Assembly (NCBI GenBank): GCA_036345935.2
Contig: JADWOT020000002.1
Span: forward strand, 17,186,723-17,250,722
Length of the DNA stretch: 64,000 nucleotides
DNA from: Taenia hydatigena
Lineage: Eukaryota > Platyhelminthes > Cestoda > Cyclophyllidea > Taeniidae
Reading direction: 5' to 3'
Translations under genes and position numbers: made by a program
Notes under the pieces: model-generated
Seen by the model: only the letters and a program-made list of their open reading frames with translations
What the model was told of the DNA's origin: nothing
Database searches by the model: none
In this document: positions 50,801 to 62,832 of the stretch, in pieces
How the letters are laid out: the number at the start of each line of letters is the position of its first letter
How positions within the stretch are numbered: position 1 is the stretch's first letter

Positions 50801-53800
50801 TTATTTGGAATCGTCTCGAACTGGCAATTTTGCTCGATCAGATCCAAGCTCAACAGATATTCCAACAGTGCTGTCCGGGTAACAGGCTGGTCTAGTCTGC
50901 AAGTTTGCAATATAGTTAACGTCTCTTCGTCCAAAGCCTGAAAAGCTGACTCGAATCGGAGGGTGAAGAGGACCAGCTAACCACACCTCACTACGGTGAA
51001 GCATAATTTTACTTCCCCATATCCGCGAAATTGGCATCCGTGATACCTGAAGGGCATTTTGCAAAGGAAAATGGACCACTTTTATTTTAACCGTTTCGCA
51101 TCAGTTGTAGTAATCGAAATTCTGTCATTTGCATATGTGTGGGTGACAGAGGACAAAGAAATAGGCGAGACTACTCCCCAAAATCTGTAGGAGTTGATCG
51201 AAGTTAATCGGAAAAGTATAAAGGGAAAAGAGTTAGAGGGACTGAGCACAGCATTTCGAGTAACTTTTAGCATAGACCACATCAGCATCCGGGTCTGTTA
51301 GTTGTCGTGAGTGGTGTTTGGCCACTGAGGAAATCAACGCGAAAAGCGTAGTCAAAATTTCATCTTCCACTACAGCCACGAGTGGTTCTGGTTTACACCA
51401 GGAATGCCTGTAATGCAACGCATCCGACACCAAACACGGTTTCGTCAGTTGTGATAGGGCTCCACTAGAGTAACTGATGCTCCACAATCTAGCGTGGATG
51501 GAAGCTGTTGCACACACGCCTCCTTGGGTCATGCAAAATAACATGCTCCAAGAAAAATATAGTGTTTGGCAGCAGAATATGAGGAGTAGAGGATAGGATT
51601 TCTTATCATTTTCTTAAAGAGTGCATGCAAAAGAATCTCTCATAGAGCTGAAATGCAACAAACTGACGCCATTGTCTCTGCTATACTATGCACGTGCTTA
51701 ATTAGGGCGCCAGTGAGTTGTCGTCTTGTGGAAATGATTGACCTTAGCGTCACCAATGCGTGTGAATGGCCACATGGCCTTGCACACAGCACCCAATTCT
51801 GCTATGCAACCACACTCAAAGATTGCAGGCAGCGCAATTATGGTCACGGTGTGAAAGGAAGCACTTGATTTTAGACAAGAGTGTAGAAGTGGAGTTTGGG
51901 ATTAGAAGTTAGCCACAACTAGAGATTCTAGTGTGCCACTGAGTCGCAAGGGCTCTCAACAACATAGTTGATGAATCACACTCAGCATCTGCCCATCTTG
52001 CAAGGTAAATTCCCATTTCCAAAACTCATAATTGGGACTGTGGATGGGAACAGGGCTCGAATCAAGTATTCACACTGCCATGGTCAGGCGAATTCACTGC
52101 AACGATGTGTGTAAGAATGCAAGTAAATTATGCTGCGTTGGAGACTGTGCTGGCATTAACAGTAATGAAGCTGGTGCTCATGCACTCTGAGTAGCTTGGG
52201 ACACCAACGAAAAGGAAATACACAGCAATCACGCGGTTTTTCGCTTTCTTGTTTCTGAGTTTACACAGTTGCAGCCTCCGGCAGTTGAAATAAAACAATA
52301 TAACTGATCAGGTGATGCGGATTCTTCCACCACTGCGTTCAGTCAAAATGAAGCACTTTTATAATTTCGTACTCGATTGATAATTTCTGGCATCGTGATG
52401 CCTTTTTACCATCGCGATCACATTCTCGCACTACTTCCTGGTGAAATCTTCTCACATTATGCAATTCCCTTTCGTGGTGTCATCGGCGGATTCCGCAACG
52501 CTGTTTAGCTTACCAATCTCAAGCATAAAACAAGTCATTGTGACTACTCCTGATATGAGGGGGCTTGGTGTACTTTGGCACCTATATTTTAGCGAGCGAA
52601 ACATACGATTGAAGGGGTTATTGCAGTGGTCTACTAGAGACTAGAATGACTACTTCCCATGCTATCATTAGTGGTGGATGTCATCTAAAGAAAATCACTT
52701 TCTGCCACACGGAATAACCGTAAGAGTCAATGACTTTTGAGTTTCACAGTGCTTGAAGCTGTTCGATTCTCCGTCAGCAATTCACCACCCTGCTATACTT
52801 AACACTTTACGATGAATTCGGAGGAAGCTGTTCCGGAACCAGAATTTTGCAGTTGCGACTTGAGCAAAATACGGTGAAATTGAATTTGAGAGGGGCACAT
52901 TGGTCCTACTAAAGAAGCGGCGCTTTAAAAAATTATTCAAAATACGCAACTTAGGCCATTACTTATTGCAGCTTGTTCAAGATTGTTCTTCTATTTTCTC
53001 CTAGCTTGTTACTAGGTTCACCGCTAAAAATGTAGTGCTGGACTTGCTCTATTACCAGTGCAAATACATGAGACTAAAACATAGAATACATGAACCAACT
53101 TTCAACAAAAATATTTCTAATCATTGCAGATCCGTCTTGACAAGTCTTCGTGCCAAGTGACCTGAGAGCACGCTCATAGGGTAGAAGGGATGTGTAAGAT
53201 TGTATCGGAGTCTCTGAACGCAAAGAATTTAGAACCATCAGCAAATGACCGACTTCGTTTCGCCTCCTCAATTCTCAACTTAAATTTTAACCCATTAAGG
53301 CTTCAATTTCGCAAAATGACACCCTATGGAGGATGAATGGGGCGATTGTTCTACAAATAGCAAATTTTTTATAACTGAGCTCAACCTATTTGTAAAATAC
53401 CTATTCCAGAGTAGAATTACTGAAGTGGATTCTGTTCATTCCTCCGGTCATGAGTTCCGTTAAATTCCGTTCACCTGAAGACTAAAAATAAAGGAAAGTC
53501 CTACACCAGTATGTTGTGCCCTCACTTTAATCTCGTTTTACAAATCTTCTGAAGGTGATCAAATCCGCCTTTTGACTGCTGTAGGCTCAATGACGCTTGC
53601 AGTTAGATCTCTACAGAGATTCAGACTTGCACAGTCAGTAGCTATGCTTACAAAATGGGCGTGTTTTGTCAACTTTATGGTAATAATACAGCTACTACGT
53701 CATTACGGGCTAGTCGACGAGGATTAATGGATTGCATTAGTCTAAGTTTGTGGATAATTGGCGTCTGAAAGGCAAGCGATCAACATTACATATCCACCAT

Positions 53801-55429
53801 TCAACATCTGATGAATGAACCGCGATTGCGCATAAGGCATATTATTTTGGCAAAGTTTTTTCTCCAGAAATTTGCTCAGCTACATCTGGAAGTAATGTAA
53901 TCGGCATTGTGGTGGTAAAGCTTTTAACCGCCATTTACTTTTCAACTCTCTACGCTTAAAAGACATCATACCTTATCACTAACCCAAAAAGTAAACAATG
54001 TACTTGCTGTTTTGGCCTGCTACATTTCAGTGAACTCTGCACTGTACTTTTCAGTTACTAGCATGGCCTAGAGGCCACTTCACTCGACGAAGGTACAATA
54101 ACCATCCAAGTGAATGTAGATGCGACTGAGGACTAAACAAACAGCAAACGTGCCAATTTAGCGCAGAATATTTTTAATGCAATGCAGGAAAGCAGTGGAA
54201 TGAGACAGAGATAGTGCGGTGGAAGAGATAAATGCTAAAAGCCCAGTCAAATGTATCTGCTGGACAGGTGCTTAGATCGTGCATGGAAATGAAGCTGACG
54301 TGGACTGTTAGTCGGGAAGAGCCCGGTTGGACTGCCAACCCAGGTCCTCACACTCCGCTATCATTCCCTTCCTTCATACACAGACAAACTTTATTCCAGC
54401 ACTGAAGTCGCAACATTCCTTTGAGTAAAATAGTCGAGTGATCTTCGAGAGGAGTGCGCTCTTGGCAAAGCTTCCCCTTTTAGACGATTTTTAAAAGCGT
54501 CAGATGTGTCTCCTCTATTTTCATTGCGCCTTGGCCCTACGTTGTTGACTCGCCATTACTTCGCCTACTAGAATAGTCGACGTTCATTTTGACACACCTT
54601 ATAGCAAGCGTGGCCCACTCAATATGTCAATGAGCGTTTGTGGCACACCGCCCACACAACTTTGGTCCTACCACAACTAACGAAACTGGAACCGAGTCGA
54701 ATGAAGCGCAGTGAAACAGCACCACTCTTGACAACACGTGGTGCATTGGCCTCGTCTCCTTCGCCTCCTTTCCTCCTCCTTGACAGAAAAGAATCAACCT
54801 AGGTGAGCAGTGGTAAGATTGATGCCCGTTTAGAGAGTTCACTTCTATATCAAAGAGGCGTAATGCCGGATTATTGACGAGAAGCATGCTTGCCGAACAC
54901 AACTCGCCAGGCTAGGAGGACTACCGCGAGTCTGGTGGTGGCTCCAAGCGGGCAGATATCCATCACCGTTAATGGATGATGCGTTAGCCAACTAGACAAC
55001 TCTATCCAGCAGTGCGATGCATCTGCCTTCCCACAGCAGTACCAGTACCGATTTTAGGGCTCAAGTCGTTAGTGAAGCTCATACTTAAGTGTAAATGTCG
55101 TCACTGTATGACCTACAAATGGATCTAGGTCGGATTCGTGGCAATCAACAGCATTGTGAAACCAAAGATACACATTTTTAGGACAAGTTGTAAGGTCAAA
55201 TAGCATTATATGAATGAGTAATTGTGCAGGCAGAACTTTGCTGCCGTATAACCCTGCATATCGATTTAGCTCGCTTTCAAGGTCAAGACACGTCCATTTT
55301 GAGTTGCAGCAAAGCAATAATGTTAACGTCGAGAGATCTGGCTGGCCTCCACCACCCATCTTTCCCCCACGCCTCGATAACCAAAGTTATCTTTTCCATC
55401 TCCGATGCATAAGTCATGTGTTGACGATC
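47861..55429. other. No recognised gene
   Basis: Scanned on both strands. Frames of 62-103 codons overlap one another without motifs. The stretch 50,975-51,075 is the weak partner of 15,230-15,335. No RNA gene was recognised. Confidence 0.4.
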
Positions 55430-55736
55430 CTAACAGCGCGCTGATGTCACCCACCATTGAGGACACTGTGGTAACAACCATGTTAAGGCCATTCAATACA
55501 AGCCCATGCATTGCTTTGAAGTAGCCTTCCTTCATGTTTGATGCCAATATATGAAAAATCCAACTCACAATGCGCAAGTTTGCTAAACCCAAGTCCCAAA
55601 TCACAAACTCACAAAAGCTGCAGCTCTGCAAGACCACATCACATTTAATCACCGAACGTCTCTGTTTAGAACAGTCTCCACCACGTTTACCTCAGCTTCA
55701 ACGCCCCAGTACCATCACTTCCTTCAAGCTCGTGTC

Positions 55737-56262
55737 TCACTTCACTTTACTCTTCACACCGTACTTTGTTTCCTCTGCTTCGCATTCACGCACAGAGTAG
55801 CCATGAGCCATAGAAGAGATAATCATCCCAACATCAAAGGAGTCCCTGGCCACCTGCATCTAGAATTGAGGAAGGTAAGCACTACGAAAATCGAACCGCT
55901 CACCTTTCCATTTAGCTTGTCTCTAGCGAGGCCGCAGATCATTACATTATCAGGGCAAATAGCACTCAGCCACTCAATCACTGGAAGAAACTAAACAAGA
56001 GAAGAGAGTAGGAGTTATGCGTTTCAATTTCATCCGCTCACCTTCCGGAGCACCTCCAAACAATTAATGTCATCAGAAAACCTCGGATCCCGAGATTTGC
56101 AGAGACTCAGTATTTAGCGATGATACTGGCGAATGATTGCCTCGGATGCCAGCTCTCCATCAAATTTGACAGTCCTTAACACACCAATTGGTAAGCCAAA
56201 CTCAGTGTCGAAAGAGGTCGACCAAGAGCTGACTCCTGAGTTAGTGGAATCGTAAGGGGTGT
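55737..56262 (-). pseudogene. Unrecognised three-exon gene fragment with an in-frame stop
   Basis: Three exons join in phase 0 across introns of 51 and 44 bp with GT-AG ends: 56,042-56,262, 55,904-55,990 and 55,737-55,859. Exon 1 reads DTPYDSTNSGVSSW and, further on, RTVKFDGELASEAIIRQYHR, then TAA (56,114-56,116), then CKSRDPRFSDD and CLEVLRK. Exon 2 is 29 codons (FLPVIEWLSAICPDN, then CGLARDKLNGK). Exon 3 is 40 codons and a TGA, with ARDSFDVGMIISSMAHGY and YGVKSK. The paralogue at 47.2-47.9 kb conserves the exon 1/2 junction and parts of exon 3, which supports real coding ancestry. The TAA makes it a likely pseudogene, unless translation starts downstream or the exon 1 model is wrong. The function is unknown. 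Confidence 0.45.
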
Positions 56263-56833
56263 CTTCCTTTTATTTGCCGTCTATTGTGGGTGACAGGGCC
56301 ATAAATGCGCTTCCTAGAGCAGGTGTCTACCAGTTCTGATCTTCGGTTGTAGTGGCTACCATGGCTCGAAACCTACGCGCTCCTCGTGTGGAGATGTGGG
56401 ATGGAATCTTGATTGTATTTTCTTTATTCAAATGATGGAAAGGTCGGTTGCTGAAAGGGAACTGCACTTTTGATACGACGTGGACATTATTCCGGGTCCT
56501 GGTGCAAGGAGCAAAATACGCAAGCCGTTTCACTCCCATCGACCTGTTGTTTGGAATAATGCCCACGTCATATTTTAAACTGCATTTCTTCTTCAGCATT
56601 CAACCCATCCATCATTTAAACAGGATAAGTACATATGAAGCTCCATCGTGCATCCCACACTAAGAACGCATTGGTTTTAGGCCAATAGCTGCTGCATAAC
56701 CACTCCAAGAAGTTCATAAATGACAACCCAACGAGAATAATCCCCATTACATTCTTCCCATAACAAGCGCATTGACGGCCTTGTCATCCACAATAGGCGG
56801 CTCATGGAGAGAATTTCTCTTGGATTCTATTAC

Positions 56834-57081
56834 CTCCGGAATCAACTTGCGACCGCTCCACCGTGATTTCGGATTCGACTTCACCTTCACACTATTGTTT
56901 ACGGCTTAAAAAGAAGACATAGAGGGTTTAACAATTTCCCAACAAGTAGAGTATTTTAGGTCCTGATAGCTTTACCTGATTTGTTGCAACTCCGCCTCCT
57001 CTTCCGTTTGTCCAGAAAAACTGGCAATTTTGGTTTGATGCCAATATCCCCAACAGGTATTCCAAGGATCTTATCCACGTC
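56834..57081 (-). CDS. Possible upstream exons of the 55.7-56.3 kb gene fragment
   Basis: A 106-nt open block at 56,976-57,081, between a ttggctag acceptor and a gtaaag donor, reads DVDKILGIPVGDIGIKPK and then a basic stretch (LDKRKRRRS). It can join in phase to 56,834-56,884 (EVESEITVERSQVDSG). The basic run could be a nuclear-localisation-like segment. Linkage to the downstream fragment is inferred only from strand and spacing; no domain is recognised and the splice sites are not confirmed. Confidence 0.25.
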
Positions 57082-59176
57082 CTAGCCAATTGCCTCTTGT
57101 TCTGCGTCCTAAGAAATGATCGGTTATGCTGATTATTCCTAAGCCAGATTTTAAAATAATAAGTGAAACGTACGCTACTTCCTCTTCTTCGGCTAATAAA
57201 ACTCAGATGTGGAGAACAACTCAGTCCTTCAGACAGCCTTGCGCTTCAGCTTAAATAGTTTGCAGGCGGAGCGATTGAGTTGAAGTCAAATGCCTTTTAA
57301 AACAACATTAAATCTACATAATTACGCGCGACCTTTCTTCCCAAAGCCAAATCTTAATCAATGACTTAACAAACTGTCTATAATATGCCTGAAATAGCTA
57401 CTTTTCATTCCAAGAATTCACCGAATGATAGGTAATGTTGTTCAGGAAATTTACAAATTCGGCTTATAATGTTGTACCTTACGCACTTCCTGTGGCCTGC
57501 TGTCTGTTGACAGTTACGGCAAGGCAGGCTAAAAGCAGGGGGTTCCTACTGACCCACTAATAGCAGGAATGTCGAGAGCTCCTTCAACTGCTTCAAGACA
57601 TCACTGGATAAACATTCGTTGCCTATTTTGCTGCTCTTCAAATTTCATGCTTTTGACATCGCCAGCACCTCCACCTCAAATCGATGTCTCGCCAGAGGAA
57701 GCGACATCCTCTAGCGCAAACCTTAAAATAGCGCTCCTTTTTAAAGCATTTAGACTGTCCACAAGTTAATCTACGCTACAAAAAACAAAAAGTAGCATCA
57801 CATAAACTACAAAAACGAAAAAAATGTGTGGTGACACTTTGCGGACCCCAAGAATCTTAAGCAGGGATTTAAAGACTCCAGGTTCTACAATATTCCCCCT
57901 TCACAAGCATCGGATACTCTCACGGCAGCTATATGACATAGTGCTGTCTAAGGGGGAGTAAAAGTTTTGTCCTGTTAGAAGACTTCAACATAACTTCGGC
58001 AAAGCCCATCGCCAGAAAATTGTGAATGCCAAGGATGACGAGCAGGGGAGAGAATGCAAAAGCGAGGTGTGGTTGAGATGCCAAAGATGCCTGCATAATG
58101 GAAAACTGATGCTGCGAGTTCAAAGAGGGGATCGAAGGACCCCGCTGATATCGCACGGGAAGGCGACGAGCGCAAAATTGGGTTTATTCTGCTTTCCAAT
58201 GCGCTCATTGAAGCAAACAGACAAGCTTGTTGCAAACAATTCACATACGGCACACATAATTAGAGGCGAAATCAAAAGTATCAGGAAAAAAGTTTCACTC
58301 GAAACTAATCCAATTAGACAAAATTTTGCCAAACTTTTACACGGCAATGAACAAAATTAGGTTGTCTTTATTGTGGATGGGTGAGGAAGTGAACGAAAAT
58401 TTCCCAAGATGGACAGTGGCACTATTGTAGGCTGTTCTTGCGTTGTGCCGACTGTCATTAGTGGGATCAGGAGCAATCGGAGTAACCAAGATCGGTAGAT
58501 AGAGAATTGGAGACTGGGTCGATTGTAATAAGAAATTTGAAGGGAGGATGAAGCAGATAGCTGAAAAATTAAGTTTTAAGACAATAAAAACCAAACGCTC
58601 AGGACGAAGTAACCTAAACAGAGATATTCAGTCAATCCAAATTGAGATGCATATTTTGTGCATGATACTACAAGGTAAGACATAATAAGGAAGAGGTAAG
58701 AAGACCTTTTTGGCAAATTATTTTTTTAGTCTTTGCCACAAATTTCTCGGTAAGCAGAATAAAATGATGGAATAACAATGGGCCAAATATTCTACATTAC
58801 AACCGTTAAGCATAGATGAAACGATCAGTTAAGGAAAAAAGTGGGGAGTAACAATTGTGCTTAAGATAAAATGACCAAGAAATTTGAACATTAAGTAGCG
58901 GTTGAATCTAGGAGAATGCCCACAATCATCCCTCAGAAGGGCTACGATGTGTAACGCATAATTTGGCAAGACCTGCGTGTTATACATTGTCAAATCTGTG
59001 CATTCATCACTGATCGTCCTCATCACGTCTACCCGAATGCCCAATACATCCGCTGGAGCAAACACATCAGCTCGTGAAGAACACTGCTCAAATAAGTTGG
59101 GATGAAAAGTTTATTGAAAATCATCGCCAGCAGCATTCTTTACTGATTCGACGCAAAATAATGATAACAGAGGAGA
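57082..59176. other. No recognised gene
   Basis: Frames of up to 112 codons (plus, 58,022-58,360, from a GTG) without motifs. Nothing else could be assigned. Confidence 0.4.
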
Positions 59177-59196
59177 ATGTGCGCACCGTCGACTAG

Positions 59197-59460
59197 CTCA
59201 TCCACCACCATGGCACAAACTCAGTCGTCTACCAACACTGCTGCGACCATCCCCACGGCTGCGCGCATTGCGGCGCCACTACAGGCGACCATGCATGCGG
59301 CATTCCCCACTGCGGCTTCTGCACCGGCCACCATCCACACTTCTCCTCACATTGTGGGTTCTTCACAACCTCAGTCCACGGTGCCCACTTCCACGGATAT
59401 GGACACGACCAACTCCCACACTCCATTTCTTCGGCTGTCTCTTCGCTTCGTTTGATATGA
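59197..59460 (+). CDS. His/Cys-rich repeat frame, possible exon
   Basis: An 87-codon frame preceded by TAG (59,194-59,196), which could serve as a splice acceptor; it has no in-frame ATG before the Cys/His region, so it needs an upstream exon. It has 18 His and 8 Cys. Residues 18-73 fall into four 14-residue units (59,248-59,415): HPHGCAHCGATTGD, HACGIPHCGFCTGH, HPHFSSHCGFFTTS and a looser fourth. The first three share HCG at the same place. This composition suggests a metal-binding or structural secreted protein. The +2 frame over the same DNA is also open (59,177-59,455, ATG start, Ser/Thr/Ala/Pro-rich), so which frame is used, if any, is open. Confidence 0.3.
   Translation, partial: LIHHHGTNSVVYQHCCDHPHGCAHCGATTGDHACGIPHCGFCTGHHPHFSSHCGFFTTSVHGAHFHGYGHDQLPHSISSAVSSLRLI
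59248..59415. repeat. Four-unit 42-bp degenerate minisatellite
   Basis: The DNA behind the 14-residue His/Cys units: 59,248-59,289, 59,290-59,331, 59,332-59,373 and 59,374-59,415. The units are diverged, and the similarity is clearer in protein (H at position 1 and HCG at 7-9 in the first three) than in DNA. Confidence 0.4.
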
Positions 59461-59475
59461 CTTGTGTGCAGCACG

Positions 59476-59647
59476 ATGATTGCTTATATACTCTTCTCGT
59501 TGGTTTCATTTGTTGCACGTGACGTTCGTGCTAACTGCACTTCTACTTTTGTGCTCGTGCTTCCCACTCCCCACCACCACTCTCGTAAACGGGACTTCAA
59601 GATCTACCCAGAGCGGTCGATCACCCACGTGCTCGTAACTCAAACAG
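59476..59647 (+). CDS. Candidate first exon of a secreted protein
   Basis: Starts at ATG with a signal-peptide-like N-terminus (MIAYILFSLVSFVARDVRA), followed by a beta-strand-rich segment (STFVLVLPTP, then DFKIYPERSITHVLVTQT). It runs into a strong donor, CAG/gtagaa, at 59,647/59,648; without splicing it stops five codons later (62 residues). No convincing second exon was found downstream. It overlaps, on the other strand, a second signal-peptide-like frame, so at most one of the two is likely real. Confidence 0.28.
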
Positions 59648-59724
59648 GTAGAATCGTTTTTTGACAGCGCACATGTCGGCAACAAGATCAGTGTTAGCAG
59701 CAGTATTTTACATAAATTATCCAT
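59506..59724 (-). CDS. Candidate small secreted protein, antisense to 59,476-59,647
   Basis: A complete 72-codon ATG-to-TGA frame. It begins with a strong signal-peptide-like segment (MDNLCKILLLTLILLPTCALS), followed by a hydrophilic mature part with two cysteines and no recognised motif. It is in direct competition with the plus-strand exon candidate. Confidence 0.28.
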   Translation of the reverse strand: MDNLCKILLLTLILLPTCALSKNDSTCLSYEHVGDRPLWVDLEVPFTRVVVGSGKHEHKSRSAVSTNVTCNK

Positions 59725-62700
59725 CTTATCTCAATGCAAAGCGAGCTATAATAGCTTCGCTGAACAAACTGCTTACAACACTCCGTAAATTTGCAATAAC
59801 TACAACTTAAGTGTCAAACACCATCCCAACTGACACATCTTTAAGGCAATGTCCAAAGATTTCAATCAGGATCCGTCATGATTTTGCCTTGTTTGACTGC
59901 CGCGCACATCATCCTCCACTACATATCCTAATATCCTTCCACCCGAACCTCGAGTAAATGCTTATCATAACGCCAAAAGGCTGTTTGCATCACTCAGAAG
60001 TTTTTCATTGAATTGGTCCTCCTAAACTACTGATGTGCATTCTTGGTGCCTCAAATTCTTTCTCTAATGGGTTCACAAATGCCAAGGGCCACCATTGGGT
60101 TTGCATTTCAACGTTAACTACACCTCCTGCATCTCTGCATTAATTGTATTACATAATTTTACAATCTGCTTTATGATGGTATCACGTGTCGTGGCATGTC
60201 AAGTAGTTCCAGACCTATTCAAAATTTAGCGACATCCAGATGCCCAAATGATGAGCCTGATATATTGTCAATGAAGAATAGGCTTACCATGCCGTATAAT
60301 TTATTTGTCTTTTGGTTTGAATTAATGTGACTTTGCTGAACATGAAAGGAAGCTTAAGATAAAATAAACGCCAAATTTTCTTTTTTTCGATTGCTGATCG
60401 TTGTAACGCCTCTATTAAGCACTACACCACTTGCCTGCTTCTATGATGCCCAGCCCTTCACTGGAAGATTTTGTTTCTGTTGCTGCTGTGAAAAGTTTTC
60501 TATTTCACTTTTGATGCGTTAACAAGCAGAGTTGAACAACCAGTTTGATCATGACTTGCTTGCGAACGGATACGTGGATATATCAATCACGGTGGGGCCA
60601 TGGTCATTCAGATAGGCACTTGTGCTGAGCGTCAAGATCTTTCGTTTTTTCTTAAAGGAGACATTGTAAATAAACCCGTTTGCACAATGAATCTTGACCT
60701 ACCCTGATTTTACCTCGGTTTATGCACTAATTAGGACAGCGCAAAGTAGTTTAGTGCAAAAGGACAGCAGTATTTCGTGGAAAAGTATAAATTTTGTCTA
60801 AAAGAACTCAGCATAGGCTGGTGGCTTATGCTCAATGGTTAGTATACTGTTGCCAACAAATCTCTTAGTAAAGTGAACAGTAATGCGACTTCGAGCAGTT
60901 ATCAAACTGCGCATACATTAGTCGAAATTCCTAAGGCTCTCCTAATGGTAATAAATGAGGCCACGCTGTTGTTAGCTTTGATAATAAAAGACAAAGGTAT
61001 AAATGCATGTATAAAATCACGCGAATGTACTCCGGTTCAGAAAAAACATAGTTGATGCGGAAACTTGACTAGGTGATGCGAAATCATTGCGCACGTGTAT
61101 GATAAGTCATTCCATGCCCACTCATTTGTGCACACATACACGCCGAAATTTTACGTTCCATGAAATTAGGGTCTTGGTATTAATCTAAAATATCATGCTC
61201 GTGATGTTACACGCGAACTGAAACAGTCTATTAAGTTTTAGGAAAATCGTGAACGCAAGTTGTTGTTATGGAAAAATTTGCCAATGAATACAGTCACAAT
61301 CACTGACATCCGCTATGCTCATCACACCACCATATCCATGGTTTGTGCGCACACATGCACGCGCTGGGATGTTTCCTCCAGTTGACGCAACACGAGCATA
61401 AAAGAAGAACACGAGTGTGCGCACAACTGATGGGTATGTACGTCTCACTTATGACCTAACTACGCACCATCCCCATACCTGCATGGTCTCTTTCGCAGCA
61501 CGCATAAACTAGTTTCTACACCGCCAATGCCATAGTGCATCTAGACTGCAGATTCGGTACAGCCTTTAATCCTCCTGTGAATCGTGCCCCGTAAAAAAAA
61601 TAATATACGGAGGCTAAACTATTCGCGCTGCTACTAAGCGTGCTTAGCAAAACATCGCCGCCTTGATTAAGCTAAAGTCTTTGTAACAACCGCTTCTCAG
61701 GATGGCCGATGGTAAATAGAATATTAACTTAAAAATAAATGGTTTTTGACCAAAATCTTTTTAGAATCTATTAATGACGTGACATCCTAAAGTTGTAGAT
61801 ACTTGCAGCAGAGAGCACGATATTCCATACCCCAAGATCTGTTCTTATTTCTTAATTGCCATCACATTAGCAAAATCCTTACAGAATTAATGGAGACTAG
61901 TAATGCCTGCCAAGTTTACTGCTGTGTGGGAATAATCATGACAGGTTGGTTGGTTCAGGTAGCCAACACCATAGTGATGTTTGACTAAAAGCAAAAATTT
62001 ATTGCAGATTATGAAAGCCATTTCATGATACAAGAGACTGTGTTTATGAAGGTGCTTTAGAGTCTAATCCAAACTGCTAAATACAAATGCTACACGTATG
62101 CTTTTGAGTTGTGAAGCAGTATCTCGATGAGTCAATCTCTCCAATTTTATTAACACCATCACCACCACTACTTATAGCCTATTAGTAGAAGCACTTCAAT
62201 CCCTCTTTCATTCGCATGCTCATTCATTCAATTTGTCCCTTTCCTTTTCGCTTTCTCCTACCAGGGTTAAGTTGTTTAACAAACCAAACAATTACCAGTT
62301 TCACCTCACGATTTTTGCAGTTCGTCTCATCGACACACGTGACACGTGCATACATTAGCAATTTGCCTTTCCCCTCTGGAACCCCATCGGTGCCGCCGAT
62401 ATTTTTCGTCTCGTACACACATTCATATCCATATGCATGCATCTCCGCCCCTTCTTCTCCATTCCATCCAACATCTCCTTGAACACATTCTCGCCACCAA
62501 CAGCAATGTCTATTAATCTCCCAAATTTCTCACTTTGTTTACCTAATTTTGATAAAAATCAAACAGTTATCAAATAGTTTGCAATGTTTTCCCTTTAAAC
62601 AATACCCCCGACTTCATCAACTTTAGTTGCTTTCTTGTTTCAAAAGCATGCCTTCACATTCTTTGCAGTATTCGGGAAAGATTTCACAGCATTGAAGACA

Positions 62701-62775
62701 TGTGTGGAACTTAACAAATCAAGGCTGAAGCGTGCCAGTGGCCTGAAATTGCAGGCAGGTGGAGAGATAGTGTAG
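59725..62775. other. No recognised gene
   Basis: AT-rich sequence without a supportable gene, RNA gene or repeat. Frames are at most 88 codons and lack motifs. Confidence 0.45.
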
Positions 62776-62832
62776 GTCGCCGCTAAAGAGGTGGCTAAAG
62801 CGGAGAAAGCGGATCAAGTTTTGATACCGCAG
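62776..62832 (+). CDS. Possible 57-bp mini-exon
   Basis: An open 19-codon block (VAAKEVAKAEKADQVLIPQ) bounded by a TAG acceptor and a CAG/gtacgt donor, phase 0 at both ends, in a locally GC-richer island (about 62,700-63,060). The Ala/Lys/Glu composition favours a helix. It is short enough to be chance and no partner exon was identified. Confidence 0.15.

Noticed and set aside
52741..52790. tRNA T-loop-like string gttcgattct
   Set aside because: No acceptor stem, D arm or anticodon arm could be formed around it.
59229..59474. Trp/Cys/Pro-rich minus ORF antisense to the His/Cys frame
   Set aside because: Its Trp-rich composition is simply the reverse complement of CCA/CAC-rich codons; it has no leader or motif.
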